A stretch of DNA of 64,000 bases from JAVVEG01 sp032251455 (GCA_032251455.1 JAVVEG010000004.1:1-64000), one strand, 5' to 3'. Shown: positions 1-10,400, counted from the first letter of the stretch. Notes: a model not told the origin generated them from the sequence alone. Program-made: numbers and translations.

Positions 1-10
1 TTACTTGAAT

Positions 11-87
<77 letters not shown>

Positions 88-307
88 ATAAATCTTCAGT
101 TTCCTTCTGTTTCCTGCTCCCTGGTGTCATGCCGCTCTGGCCAGCGATTTGACATTTCCTGCATCAGCTTGTTTGCTTCTTTTCTCTTGCCTTCCAAGCC
201 CACTTGGCTTGTCCCGGCTTGCTGTCTGTCAGGGTGCGAAAGTATAGACACTCCTCCCCTTCAAGTCAAGCTATACACCACGTCAACTCTCTGTTACTGG
301 TCTGTTA

Positions 308-393
308 TGGTGCCGAAGGCGAGACTTGAACTCGCACGACCATAGGTCACTACCCCCTCAAGATAGCGTGTCTACCAATTCCACCACTTCGGC
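308..393 (-). tRNA. tRNA-Leu (anticodon GAG)
   Basis: The minus strand folds into an 86-nt class II tRNA with acceptor stem GCCGAAG/CTTCGGC, a long variable arm, the T-loop TTCAAGT and encoded CCA. The anticodon loop CTTGAGG gives anticodon GAG, which reads CUU and CUC leucine codons. It sits between secG and the initiator tRNA and is probably co-transcribed with them. The 220 bases separating the two tRNAs (88-307) hold no gene that I can support. Confidence 0.96.
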
Positions 394-457
394 CTGTTTT
401 CCCTTTACCTGTTTGCCTCTACCTGTCTGTGTAGTCCAGCATGGGTTCGTCTGGGTA

Positions 458-844
458 TCAATTCCCTGGAGCTGGAGCCGCAGGAACATCATCTGCATTA
501 TCCTGTTCCGGAACAGTAAGCTGCGGCACATCAGCATTCTGACTTGGCAGCTCGGACAATAACTCCGGATTCACCACTGGAGAGCCTCCTGGGGCAGCGA
601 TACCCCCACTGGTATACTGCTTGGCGTAAATCGCCAGGGACAGGCTGGTGGCAAAAAACACAGCCGCCGCAATGGAGGTCGATTTGGTCAGAAAATTGCC
701 GGAACCAGAACTGCCAAAGACAGTCTGTGAAGCACCACTGCCAAAGGCAGCACCCGCATCAGCCCCTTTCCCCTGTTGCAGCAACACCAAGGCCACAATG
801 GCTATGGCGGCAATGATATGAATCACGATTACTATGGTTTCCAT
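458..844 (-). CDS. secG: SecG, protein-export membrane subunit
   Basis: SecG is the small auxiliary subunit of the SecYEG translocon and promotes SecA-driven export across the inner membrane. The 128-residue product shows the family pattern. The first helix is at about residues 3-23 and ends in LLQQGKGAD. A glycine/serine-rich cytoplasmic loop follows (GAAFGSGASQTVFGSSGSGNFL), and the second helix is at about 52-72. The remaining 50 residues form a proline/valine/alanine-rich tail, as in many proteobacterial SecG proteins. The start codon lies 3 bases after the tpiA stop, so the two genes are in one transcript that probably continues into the tRNA genes. Confidence 0.95.
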   Translation of the reverse strand: METIVIVIHIIAAIAIVALVLLQQGKGADAGAAFGSGASQTVFGSSGSGNFLTKSTSIAAAVFFATSLSLAIYAKQYTSGGIAAPGGSPVVNPELLSELPSQNADVPQLTVPEQDNADDVPAAPAPGN

Positions 845-847
845 AAC

Positions 848-1603
848 TCAGCTCACACTGTCACAAATTCGTATGTATTCTTCAGCCTGCAATGAGGCCC
901 CGCCTACCAGGCCACCATCTATATCCGGCTGGGCGAACAGCTCGGCCGCATTGTCGGCATTGACACTGCCACCATAAAGTAATCTGGTGCAGTCCGCTGC
1001 CTGCGGGTTCTTTGCTGCCAGCACGGCACGAATGAACTCATGCATCTGCTGTGCCTGCACCGGCGTTGCAGTCTGCCCGGTACCTATTGCCCAGACTGGT
1101 TCATAGGCAATAACTGCTGTTGCCAGTTCAGCTTCGGTCAAACCGTCAATCACCACCCTTATCTGGTCGCCAACAATTTCCTCAGCCAGACCCTGACGAC
1201 GCTGCTCCCAGGTTTCTCCCACACATAATATCGGGATCATTGCTGCTAACTGCAAGGCTCTGAACTTTGCAGCGATCAGCGCATCCGTTTCGCCAAACAG
1301 GCTTCTGCGTTCCGAGTGCCCGACTATCACGTATCTGACCGAAAACTCCGCCAGCATGCCTGCCGATAATTCTCCGGTAAAGGCCCCTGACGATTCACAG
1401 TAGACATTCTGGGCACCGGTAACAAGCTCACTGCCTGCCAGCATTTTTTCAGTCATCGGTAAAAAAACCGAGGGAGGGCAGACCACGATATCCAGATCGT
1501 TGCGTCCCCGGCCCAGGCCGTTGACGAGATCATGCAGCAGGCTCTGTGCTGTCTGCCGACTTCCATTCATCTTCCAGTTTCCGGCTATCAGACTGCGACG
1601 CAT
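848..1603 (-). CDS. tpiA: Triosephosphate isomerase
   Basis: TpiA interconverts dihydroxyacetone phosphate and glyceraldehyde 3-phosphate in glycolysis and gluconeogenesis. The 251-residue TIM barrel carries the catalytic lysine in GNWKMNG (K11), the electrophilic histidine in VGHSERR and the base glutamate in AYEPVWAIGTG. The phosphate-binding GGSVN motif is near the C terminus. I placed the start at the internal Met of MRRSLIAGNWK because that matches family N termini. An upstream in-frame Met would add six residues (MMSWWK) without homology. It lies about 100 bases after glmM, in the common glmM-tpiA-secG order. Confidence 0.96.
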   Translation of the reverse strand: MRRSLIAGNWKMNGSRQTAQSLLHDLVNGLGRGRNDLDIVVCPPSVFLPMTEKMLAGSELVTGAQNVYCESSGAFTGELSAGMLAEFSVRYVIVGHSERRSLFGETDALIAAKFRALQLAAMIPILCVGETWEQRRQGLAEEIVGDQIRVVIDGLTEAELATAVIAYEPVWAIGTGQTATPVQAQQMHEFIRAVLAAKNPQAADCTRLLYGGSVNADNAAELFAQPDIDGGLVGGASLQAEEYIRICDSVS

Positions 1604-1708
1604 CTTCCACCATGACATCAACGTGGTGCCTGCTGTCTCTCAGGCACAGACAAACGGGGCGCCAATATAACCAAGTTGCTCGCTGCATGCAACGTCCGGG
1701 GGCAAAAA

Positions 1709-3216
1709 TCAGCAAGTTACAAGAGTTGCCAGCTCCTTTGCCAGCGACGATACCTGGTGCTCATCTTCCCCCTCAACCATAACCCGGATCAATGGCTCGG
1801 TTCCCGAGGCCCGCAACAAAACCCTGCCTTTCCTGCCCAGCTGCTGCTCAGCTTTTTTCACCGCAGTCTTCAGCGTTTCATCGGCAAGTGCCTGTGTCTT
1901 GTCTTTCACNNNNNNNNNNNNNNNNNNNNNNNNNNNNNNNNNNNNNNNNNNNNNNNNNNNNNNNNNNNNNNNNNNNNNNNNNNNNNNNNNNNNNNNNNNN
2001 NNNNNNNNNTTTTCACCGCAGTCTTCAGCGTTTCATCGGCAAGTGCCTGTGTCTTGTCTTTCACTCGGACGTTTTCCATGGCTTGCGGCAGTTTTTGCAT
2101 CTTGCCACACAGTTCCGACAACGACGACTGACTGCTTACCATGGCAGCCAGAACCTGCAGAGCCGATACAATACCGTCGCCGGTGGTGGTCACATCCAGA
2201 CAGATGATATGTCCGGAGGATTCTCCGCCCAGCAGCCACTCTTTCTGTCGCAACTCAGCCATGACATAGCGGTCGCCAACATCTGTTCTGACAAAGGGGA
2301 TATCCAGCGCTTCCAGGCCCAGCTGCAAGCCCAGATTGCTCATCAGCGTTCCTACCACACCACCAAATTCGAGTTTTCTGCGTCGTCGATCCCGGGCTAT
2401 GACATAAAGCAACTCATCTCCATCCACCACCTTGCCCCGGTGATCCACCATGATCACCCGGTCCCCATCGCCATCAAAGGCAATGCCCAGATGTGCTTTC
2501 TCGACAAGTACCCGCTTGGCCAGCCCAGCTGGTGATGTGGAGCCGCAATTCTGATTGATGTTCAAGCCATCCGGCGAGACCCCGGTGGCAATTACCCGCG
2601 CACCAAGCTCCCGCAACACATTGGCGGCGATATTGTAGGTGGACCCATTGGCACAGTCGATGACAATGGTCAGCCCTCGCAAGGACGCACTGTCCGGCAA
2701 GGTGTTCTTGCAATATTCGATGTAGCGGCCACTTGCATCGGTAATCCGCGAGGCTTTTCCGATCAGTGGTGATTCGGTGGTGGTCAGCGGTTTGCCAATA
2801 TAGTCTTCAATGGCCAGCTCCACTTCATCATCAAGTTTGCTGCCATCTGCAGAAAAGAATTTTACCCCGTTATCTTCAAAGGCATTATGCGAGGCACTGA
2901 TGACTATGCCAGCCTGTGCCTGGAATGTCCGGGTCAGGTAGGCCACTGCGGGAGTTGGCATAGGCCCCAGCAAATTGATATCGACTCCGGCAGAAGTCAA
3001 GCCGGCTTCCAGTGCGGCCTCGAACATATACCCGGAAATACGGGTGTCCTTGCCGATCAGTATCTTGCTGCGCGCCTCTCCATTTTGAGCAAATACCTTA
3101 CCCGCAGCCCAGCCCAGCTTGAGCATGAAATCCGGCGTAATAGGGTGTTCACCAACCCTTCCTCGAATGCCATCGGTACCAAAATACTTTTTACTGGGTT
3201 TCGTATTCTTGCTCAT
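1709..3216 (-). CDS. glmM: Phosphoglucosamine mutase, split by an artificial gap
   Basis: GlmM converts glucosamine 6-phosphate to glucosamine 1-phosphate for UDP-GlcNAc, the precursor of peptidoglycan and LPS. The start MSKNTKPSKKYFGTDGIRGR is typical. The active phosphoserine is in VISASHN (about residue 109), the metal-binding loop is DGDGDR, and the C-terminal phosphate loop is RASGTEPLIRV. The 100-N run interrupts it, but the 55 bases on each side of the run are identical. Collapsing that duplication restores one uninterrupted frame of about 450 residues, close to the 445 of E. coli. The gene is therefore probably intact in the organism. It lies downstream of folP and ftsH on the same strand. 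Confidence 0.93.
1855..2064. repeat. Identical 55-bp flanks around a 100-N gap (glmM)
   Basis: Bases 1855-1909 and 2010-2064 are identical over all 55 positions and meet the two edges of the N run exactly. Both copies encode the same GlmM residues (KDKTQALADETLKTAVK). This is the pattern of two contigs that overlap by one assembly word being joined by a default spacer. It is an assembly artefact rather than a biological repeat. Confidence 0.93.
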
Positions 3217-3236
3217 ATGAAATTCGCTTGTTTGAG

Positions 3237-4133
3237 TTATTTTTCCCTGAACAGTGCCGCCGTTTCATCCCCGGCAAGCCGGGTGGCCGCGTACACCTTG
3301 ATGGCATCAATGGTGGGGCCAACATCATGGGTACGGATTATAGCGGCACCCTGGCTCAGGGCATACATGGTGGCGGCAATACTGCCGGCAAGCCTCTGTT
3401 CTACTGGCCTGTGCAGCAGCCTGCCCAGCATGGACTTGCGTGAAACCCCTACCAATACAGGCAGATTCAGCGCCTGCAACCGGGACAACTGCTGCAACAG
3501 AAGATAATTGTGTTGCAGGGTTTTACCAAAGCCAAACCCAGGGTCTATCAGCAGGTTTTCACGTGCAATGCCCGCGGCCAGACAGGCATCAACCCTGTTG
3601 GCCAGAAAAGCCAGTACCTCATCGACGACATCGGCATAATGCGGAGCCGCCTGCATGGTGTCCGGCTCCCCCTGCATATGCATCAGGCAGACCGCCAGGC
3701 CATCTTCTGCTACCTGTTGCAGTGCGCGGGGACGCTGCAGGGCGCGGACATCATTGATTAAAAAGGCCCCTTTCCGGGCCGCTTCGGCCATGACCTGCGG
3801 GGAGCTTGTATCCACAGAAACTGCGGCTCCAAGCTGGACCGTCAAAGCCTCCACCACCGGGATTACCCGATCCAGCTCTTGTTGCACCGATACCTGTGCG
3901 GCACCAGGCCGTGTCGACTCCCCGCCTACATCCAACAGGGCAGCACCTTCTGCCAGCATGGTCTCAGCCACTCTCAAGGCCTTTTCGACAGAGACAGAAA
4001 AAACCCCCGCATTCTGCTCCATGGCCAGGTTTCCGCCATCGGAGAAGGAATCGGGGGTTGCATTGAGGATGCCCATAACCTGCGGTGTCGACAGATCTAT
4101 TCTGCGTTCACCGCAACCAAGAAATGCTTGCAA
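3237..4133 (-). CDS. folP: Dihydropteroate synthase
   Basis: FolP condenses 6-hydroxymethyl-dihydropterin diphosphate with p-aminobenzoate in folate synthesis and is the sulfonamide target. The 298-residue product has the two signature loops, GILNATPDSFSDGG and the pterin-binding LIDPGFGFGKTLQHN. It also has STRPGA and the catalytic lysine region VGVSRKSMLG. It starts 26 bases after the ftsH stop and ends 20 bases before glmM. The order ftsH-folP-glmM is the conserved gammaproteobacterial operon. Confidence 0.95.
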   Translation of the reverse strand: MQAFLGCGERRIDLSTPQVMGILNATPDSFSDGGNLAMEQNAGVFSVSVEKALRVAETMLAEGAALLDVGGESTRPGAAQVSVQQELDRVIPVVEALTVQLGAAVSVDTSSPQVMAEAARKGAFLINDVRALQRPRALQQVAEDGLAVCLMHMQGEPDTMQAAPHYADVVDEVLAFLANRVDACLAAGIARENLLIDPGFGFGKTLQHNYLLLQQLSRLQALNLPVLVGVSRKSMLGRLLHRPVEQRLAGSIAATMYALSQGAAIIRTHDVGPTIDAIKVYAATRLAGDETAALFREK

Positions 4134-4159
4134 AATCGCTACCTGCCTGTCTTCAGCAA

Positions 4160-6115
4160 TCAGTGCTCGCCGACCGGCTTGCCGATGGGGCTGTCCTTGT
4201 CCGTCCCGTTGTCTGACTTGCCATTATTGCCTGTAGCCTCGCCCGATACCCGGGCTGAACCGGAGCCACTGTCATCATTGGACCAGTCTGCCGGTGGCCG
4301 TGGCTTGCGCCCTGACATGATGTCATTGATCTGCTCGGTATCAATGGTTTCATATTCCATCAGCGCATCCTTCATCAACTCCAGTTTATCCCGGTTTGCT
4401 TCCAGAATGTCCCTGGCACGCGTGTAGCATTCATCGATGATGCGCTTGATTTCCTCGTCAATGATTTTTGCCGTCTCTCCGGAATGCGATTTGGAATTTC
4501 CGGCAGCAGAACGACCCAGGAAAACCTCTCCCTCATCTTCCGCGTAGGTCAGTGGCCCCAGTTTTTCTGACAGTCCCCAGCGGGTGACCATGTTTCTGGC
4601 CATATCGGTAGCTCGCTGGATATCATTCGAAGCCCCGGTTGTTACACGCTCGGTCCCCAATGTCATTTCTTCAGCGATACGACCGCCATAGAGACTGCAT
4701 ATCTGGCTGAGAATACCTTGCTTGCTCAGGCTGTACCTGTCTTCTTCAGGCAGGAACATGGTAACGCCCAAGGCCCGGCCGCGTGGAATGATGCTGACCT
4801 TGTACACGGGATCGTGGTCCGGCATCAGGCGCCCGACGATGGCATGACCAGATTCGTGGTAGGCGGTGTTTATTTTCTCTTTTTCCGACATCACCATGGA
4901 TTTGCGCTCAGCGCCCATCATGATTTTGTCCTTGGCCTTCTCGAACTCCTCCATGCTGACCAGGCGACGATTGCCGCGTGCCGCAAAAAGGGCCGCCTCA
5001 TTGACCAGGTTGGCGAGATCGGCGCCCGAAAAACCAGGCGTGCCACGCGCGATGACCGAGGCATTGACCCGATCATCAATAGGCACCTTACGCATATGCA
5101 CCTTCAGAATCTGTTCACGTCCGCGGATATCCGGCAGGCCAACCACCACCTGACGATCAAACCGACCTGGCCGCAGCAAGGCGGGATCAAGTACATCGGG
5201 ACGGTTGGTTGCAGCAATCACGATAATGCCATCGGTGGCTTCAAACCCATCCATCTCAACCAGCAACTGGTTCAGAGTCTGTTCACGCTCGTCATGACCA
5301 CCACCCAGACCGGCCCCACGATGTCGACCCACCGCGTCGATCTCATCAATGAAAATAATGCAGGGCGACTGCTTCTTGGCTTGATCGAACATATCGCGCA
5401 CACGCGAGGCACCGACACCGACAAACATTTCCACGAAATCCGAACCGGAAATCGAGAAGAACGGCACCTTGGCTTCACCGGCGATGGCCTTTGCCAGCAG
5501 GGTCTTACCCGTGCCCGGCTGACCAACCATCAGAATACCTCTGGGAATGCGTCCGCCAAGACGCTGGAACTTATCCGGTTCGCGCAGAAAATCAACCAGT
5601 TCCTTGACGTCTTCCTTGGCCTCATCAACACCGGCTACATCAGCAAAGGTGATCTTGATCTGGTCTTCGCCAAGCAGCTTGGCCTTGCTCTTGCCAAAGG
5701 ACATGGGGCCACCCTTGCCACTGGCACCACCCCCCTGCATCTGCCGCATGAAAAAGAAAAACAGGGCAATGATGATCAGTATCGGGAAGCTCGCCACCAG
5801 CAGCTGTTGCCAGATACTTTGACGTTCAGGCTCCGAGCCAATGATTTCGACACCGTTGTTGAACAGGTCATCCATCAGCTGAGGATCGCCAATCATGGGA
5901 ATGGTGGTTGCAAACTGGCTGTTGTCAACACGACGACCGGTGACTGAAATCCCGGCAATGGTGACGGATCTGACCTGTCCGGCCCTGACCTCGCGCACAA
6001 ATTCAGAGTAGGTGACAGGCGTTACCCCTGCCTCTTGATTGATATTGTTGAACACTGTCAACAGCACTGCGGCGATTACCATCCACAGCAACAAATTCTT
6101 GGCCATGTCATTCAA
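4160..6115 (-). CDS. ftsH: ATP-dependent zinc metalloprotease FtsH
   Basis: FtsH is the membrane-anchored AAA+ protease that removes damaged membrane proteins and regulators such as sigma-32 and LpxC. The order is: a first helix (LLLWMVIAAVLLTVF), a periplasmic domain of about 80 residues, a second helix (PILIIIALFFFFM), a Walker A motif GQPGTGKT, a Walker B motif IIFIDEID, and the zinc site HESGH. A glycine-rich tail ends the 651-residue product. The annotated start is a TTG preceded at 8 bases by a strong GGGGG Shine-Dalgarno stretch. An ATG three codons later (6106) matches the usual MAKNLLLW N terminus, and either could be used. No rlmE gene precedes it. Confidence 0.95.
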   Translation of the reverse strand: MNDMAKNLLLWMVIAAVLLTVFNNINQEAGVTPVTYSEFVREVRAGQVRSVTIAGISVTGRRVDNSQFATTIPMIGDPQLMDDLFNNGVEIIGSEPERQSIWQQLLVASFPILIIIALFFFFMRQMQGGGASGKGGPMSFGKSKAKLLGEDQIKITFADVAGVDEAKEDVKELVDFLREPDKFQRLGGRIPRGILMVGQPGTGKTLLAKAIAGEAKVPFFSISGSDFVEMFVGVGASRVRDMFDQAKKQSPCIIFIDEIDAVGRHRGAGLGGGHDEREQTLNQLLVEMDGFEATDGIIVIAATNRPDVLDPALLRPGRFDRQVVVGLPDIRGREQILKVHMRKVPIDDRVNASVIARGTPGFSGADLANLVNEAALFAARGNRRLVSMEEFEKAKDKIMMGAERKSMVMSEKEKINTAYHESGHAIVGRLMPDHDPVYKVSIIPRGRALGVTMFLPEEDRYSLSKQGILSQICSLYGGRIAEEMTLGTERVTTGASNDIQRATDMARNMVTRWGLSEKLGPLTYAEDEGEVFLGRSAAGNSKSHSGETAKIIDEEIKRIIDECYTRARDILEANRDKLELMKDALMEYETIDTEQINDIMSGRKPRPPADWSNDDSGSGSARVSGEATGNNGKSDNGTDKDSPIGKPVGEH

Positions 6116-6427
6116 GGGAAAATCCCCCTTTTCTCAGTAAAATCAGATGATCCGGAACAGTCTGCCGATTTGGGCAGCCATTGGTTAAGAGACCTTGATC
6201 AGCACCTGTCCCTTGCAGGAATTGGCTGGACCTGACCGGAGTGTGACGCTCACCTACATTAGTGGGGGTCTTTCCGGATATTACAAGATCAGTCTCGCGT
6301 TTGTCCAAAACTCTCATCAGGGAGCCCAGCCCTGTCAATTTAAGCATTGTGTATTTTATGGGCTGGGCTACAATGGCCGGCCAAATTCACTCCCATGTCA
6401 TCAACATGCCTGCTACGTTACCACGCC
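6116..6427. other. Divergent ftsH/yhbY intergenic region lacking rlmE
   Basis: This 312-base stretch separates two divergent genes. In E. coli and many relatives rlmE (ftsJ) sits directly upstream of ftsH here. No frame in this interval carries RlmE motifs. A 79-codon open frame on the minus strand has no recognisable features. The stretch presumably contains the promoters for ftsH and yhbY, but I could not place them confidently. Confidence 0.6.
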
Positions 6428-6751
6428 ATGACCAGTAAAATCGATATCAACAGCAACACCGACCGTAAACTTCTGCGCACCATCGCCCATCAACTGAGCC
6501 CTGTCGTCACCCTGGCCCAGAAGGGATTGAGCGAAAGCGTCAGTATGGAGCTGGAACGAGCTCTGACTCAACATGAACTCATCAAGGTCAAGATTTTCGC
6601 GGCTGATCGCCTGGCCCGACGGGAATTGACCCAATCGATCTGTGATTCTACCGGAGCAAGCCTGGTGCAGAGTATTGGCAATGTAGCTGTACTATACCGG
6701 GAAGCCAGTACGCCAAACCCCAGACTCTCCAATCTCCTGCGCAAAAAATAG
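6428..6751 (+). CDS. yhbY: YhbY family RNA-binding protein
   Basis: This is a 107-residue CRS1-YhbY (CRM) domain protein. E. coli YhbY associates with the pre-50S ribosomal particle. The domain runs from LLRTIAHQLSPVVTLAQKGL through ELIKVKIFAADR to GNVAVLYRE, with the alternating strand and helix pattern of the family. I chose the Met of MTSKIDINSN as the start because residues upstream in the frame look like untranslated leader. It is divergent from ftsH, as in E. coli, and converges on greA 62 bases downstream. Confidence 0.9.
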   Translation: MTSKIDINSNTDRKLLRTIAHQLSPVVTLAQKGLSESVSMELERALTQHELIKVKIFAADRLARRELTQSICDSTGASLVQSIGNVAVLYREASTPNPRLSNLLRKK

Positions 6752-6794
6752 GATGGTTTTACCCTGTTCCCGGGCTGGTTGCTGGCAGCGCACT

Positions 6795-6822
6795 CCTCTT
6801 CAGATATGCCTCTTCAGATATG
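6795..6822. repeat. 14-bp tandem duplication over the greA stop codon
   Basis: The unit CCTCTTCAGATATG occurs twice in direct tandem (6795-6808 and 6809-6822). The greA stop codon lies inside the second copy (6814-6816). Read on the minus strand, the coding end HI-stop is therefore repeated just beyond the true stop. It looks like a recent slippage or short duplication with no effect on the protein. Confidence 0.85.
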
Positions 6823-7290
6823 CTCAACCACCCCGATTTCATACTCGATCTCGCCTGCCGGGGCATGCACAGTAATCACATCACCCTCTTCCTTGCCCAT
6901 CATGGCGCGCGCTATGGGTGAGCCTATGGAGATCTTGCCGGCCTTGACGTCCGCTTCATCCTCACCAACGATCTGATACACCACCTCTTTGTCCGTATCC
7001 AGATTGATCAAGGTGACCGTCGTGCCGAAAATCACCTTGCCAGTTCTTGGAATCTTAGTAATATCAATGATTTCGGAGTCAGCCAGCTTACCTTCAATTT
7101 CACTGATGCGACCTTCGCAGAAACCCTGTTGCTCCCTGGCCGCATGATATTCGGCATTCTCCTTGAGATCGCCGTGCTCTCTGGCCTCAGCAATGGCCTG
7201 AATGATTTTGGGACGACGGACGGATTTGAGCTCCTGCAGTTCTGCCCGCAACCTTTCTGCGCCCGCCATTGTCATTGGTACTTTTCTCAT
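6814..7290 (-). CDS. greA: Transcription elongation factor GreA
   Basis: GreA binds the RNA polymerase secondary channel and stimulates cleavage of backtracked transcripts. The 158-residue product has the standard two-part structure. An N-terminal antiparallel coiled coil (about 1-76) has its acidic tip in AREHGDLKENAEYHAAREQQ. A C-terminal FKBP-like domain includes the SPIARAMMGKEEGD loop. The order carA-carB-greA on the minus strand is the usual gammaproteobacterial arrangement. A 135-base spacer with a 12-bp hairpin separates it from carB. Confidence 0.96.
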   Translation of the reverse strand: MRKVPMTMAGAERLRAELQELKSVRRPKIIQAIAEAREHGDLKENAEYHAAREQQGFCEGRISEIEGKLADSEIIDITKIPRTGKVIFGTTVTLINLDTDKEVVYQIVGEDEADVKAGKISIGSPIARAMMGKEEGDVITVHAPAGEIEYEIGVVEHI

Positions 7291-7335
7291 AGGACTCTCG
7301 TTTTGTGATCAATTGCATGCTGGACCCAATAAAGC

Positions 7336-7377
7336 AGGGCAGGAGTCCCAAGTGCAACACCTGATGACTCCTGCCCT
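7336..7377 (-). terminator. 12-bp hairpin between carB and greA
   Basis: The arms AGGGCAGGAGTC (7336-7347) and GACTCCTGCCCT (7366-7377) are perfect inverted repeats with an 18-base loop. In the direction of transcription (minus) the hairpin is followed by GCTTTATT, which is only weakly U-rich. It may be a partial terminator, a processing site or an mRNA-stabilising hairpin that lets greA be expressed separately from carB. A role as a full terminator is uncertain. Confidence 0.45.
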
Positions 7378-7425
7378 TTGGAACAGCCTGGTTTATGTTC
7401 AGCGGGCTTTACACAGCCATGATAT

Positions 7426-10400
7426 TTACAGCCGGGCGTGAAGCTCCTGAATTGTGTACACGGAGAGGTTATCACCAAAGACCAGCGCTTCACAAACAGC
7501 AAATGCACTGGCCACTGTCGTGGTGCAGAAAACATCATGCCGCAAGGCTGTCCGGCGGATGATCGAGGAATCGGCAATGGCCTGCTTGCCTTCTGTGGTA
7601 TTGACTACCAGTTGAATCTCATCATTCTTGATCATATCAACGATATGCGGCCTGCCTTCGTTGACCTTGTTCACTCTTTTTACCGGCAAACCAGCCTCGG
7701 CAATCACTGCCGCCGTCCCGGACGTCGCTACCAGGGAAAAACCGATTTCATGCAACTGCGAAGCCAATTTTACCAGGTGACGTTTATCCGCATCCCGGAC
7801 ACTGATGAACACAGTGCCACTGGTCTTGATTTCCTCGCCGGCACCCAGCTGTGATTTGGCAAAAGCTTCGGCAAAGGTCTTGCCAACACCCATGACCTCA
7901 CCCGTGGATTTCATTTCCGGGCCAAGAATCGGATCCACACCCGGGAATTTATTGAACGGGAATACCGCCTCCTTGACCGCAAAGGTTTGCGGTATCACTT
8001 CCCGGGTAAAACCCTGCTCGGCAAGACTGCGGCCCGCCATGCAACGGGCTGCGATCTTGGCCAGTGACACACCGATGCACTTGGAGACAAACGGAACTGT
8101 CCGCGAAGCGCGCGGGTTCACCTCAATCACATAGATATCGCCGTCCTGATAGGCCAACTGGGTATTCATCAAGCCGACCACATTCAGTTCCAGCGCCAGA
8201 CTGGTAACCTGTTCACGAATTCGGTCCTGCACTTCCGGCTTGAGATTATAGGGTGGCAACGAGCAGGCAGAATCGCCAGAATGCACGCCGGCCTGTTCAA
8301 TATGCTGCATGATGGCGCCAACAACCACCTGTTTGCCATCGCTGACCAGGTCCACATCGATCTCTATGGCGGAACTCAGGAAGTAATCCAGCAGCACGGG
8401 GCTCTCATTGCCCACCTTGACCGAATTACGCATGTAGCGGCTCAATTCTTCTTCATTGTAGACAATCTCCATGGCGCGACCACCCAGCACATAGGAAGGC
8501 CGGACAACCAAGGGGTAATTGATGCGTTCTGCCGCTTCGATACTTTCCTCGATACTGCGCACGATACAGTTTGGCGGTTGTTTCAAGCCCAGCTTCTGAA
8601 TCATCTGCTGGAATCGTTCCCTATCCTCGGCACGATCAATGGCATCCGCACTCGTACCGATAATGGGAATGCCAGCCGCCTCCAACCGGGTCGCCAGATT
8701 AAGCGGAGTCTGCCCGCCGAACTGTACGATGACACCATGGGGTTTTTCCAGCAGGACAATCTCCACCACATCCTCGAAGGTGACCGGTTCAAAATACAGG
8801 CGATCGGAGATGTTGTAGTCGGTGGATACCGTCTCCGGGTTGCAGTTCACCATGATGGTCTCATAACCATCTTCACGCATGGCCAGAGCAGCATGTACAC
8901 AGCAGTAATCAAATTCGATGCCCTGACCGATCCGGTTTGGCCCGCCACCAAGCACCATGATCTTCTTGCGATCCGAAGGTAGCGCTTCGCACTCTTCTTC
9001 ATAACAGGAGTACATATACGCCGTGGTCGAGACAAACTCGGCAGCACAGGTATCGACCCGTTTGTACACCGGATGTATGCCCAGGTCATGCCGATATTGC
9101 TGTACGGCAAGTTCCGATTCGCCCAGCAAAGCCGCCAGGCGGGCATCAGCGAAACCTTTGCGCTTCAGGGCATACAGCGTGTCACGATCGATGTCTGCCA
9201 GCGTCATGCGGGCGATGCGGGATTCTTCCTGCATCAGATCTTCTATCTGCACCAGAAACCAGGGATCTATACCCGTCAGTTCGTAAACCGTCTCGACACT
9301 CCAACCCTGACGAAACGCATCTGCGATATACCAGACCCGCTCACCGCCAGCCTCCATCAATTCGCGCTTGAGGCTGTCCATGGCGTCACTGAGCCCGGTA
9401 TCCAGCAGGGGGTCAAAACCACTGACGCCCACCTCCAACCCGCGCAGGGCTTTCTGCAGGGATTCCTGGAACGTGCGACCTATGGCCATGACCTCACCGA
9501 CCGATTTCATCTGAGTGGTAATCCGGTCATTGGTCTCTGGAAATTTCTCGAAGGTAAACCGGGGAATCTTGGTGACGACATAGTCAATCGTCGGTTCAAA
9601 AGAGATAGGCGTGGCGCCACCGGTTATTTCATTGCGCAATTCATCCAGTGTATAGCCCACAGCCAGCTTTGCCGCCACTCTCGCAATGGGGAAACCCGTC
9701 GCTTTGGAAGCCAGTGCAGATGAGCGTGAGACGCGTGGATTCATCTCGATAATGACCAGACGCCCATTCTTCGGGTTCATGCCAAACTGCACATTCGAAC
9801 CGCCAGTCTCCACGCCGATTTCGCGCAGTATTGCAATCGCCGCATTGCGTAGAATCTGGTATTCCTTGTCGGTCAATGTCTGCGACGGGGCCACCGTGAT
9901 CGAGTCTCCGGTATGCACACCCATGGCATCAAAGTTCTCGATGGTACAGACGATGATGCAATTGTCTTTTTTGTCACGAACCACCTCAAGCTCGAACTCT
10001 TTCCAGCCAATCAGGGATTCATCAATGAGCAATTCGTTGTTGGGAGACAGCTCCAGACCTCGGCTGCAGATTTCAACAAATTCTTCCTTGTTGTAGGCAA
10101 TACCCCCACCACTGCCACCCAGGGTAAAAGAGGGGCGGATGATACAGGGGAACCCTACCTGCTCAAGGGCAGCGAAAGCTTCTTCCATGTTGTGGGCCAG
10201 GCCATGAGCGGGAGTCTCAAGCCCGATCGAGCGCATGGCCTTATCGAACAATTCACGATTCTCGGCCTTGTCAATGGCTTCGCTGCTTGCCCCGATCAAC
10301 TCGACATTGTATTTAGCCAACACACCATGACGATTCAGATCCAGCGCACAATTGAGGGCTGTCTGCCCGCCCATGGTAGGCAAAATGGCGTCGGGACGCT

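Noticed and set aside
1855..2064. A biological direct repeat or insertion in glmM
   Set aside because: The copies meet the N run exactly and have the same 55-base length as at the second gap, which points to assembly.
4718..5947. A 409-codon plus-strand open frame
   Set aside because: It is antisense to ftsH and rich in His and Gln, as expected for a shadow frame.
6108..6347. A 79-codon minus-strand frame upstream of ftsH, possibly a remnant of rlmE
   Set aside because: Its sequence shows no RlmE motif or similarity to the RlmE C terminus, and it overlaps the ftsH start.
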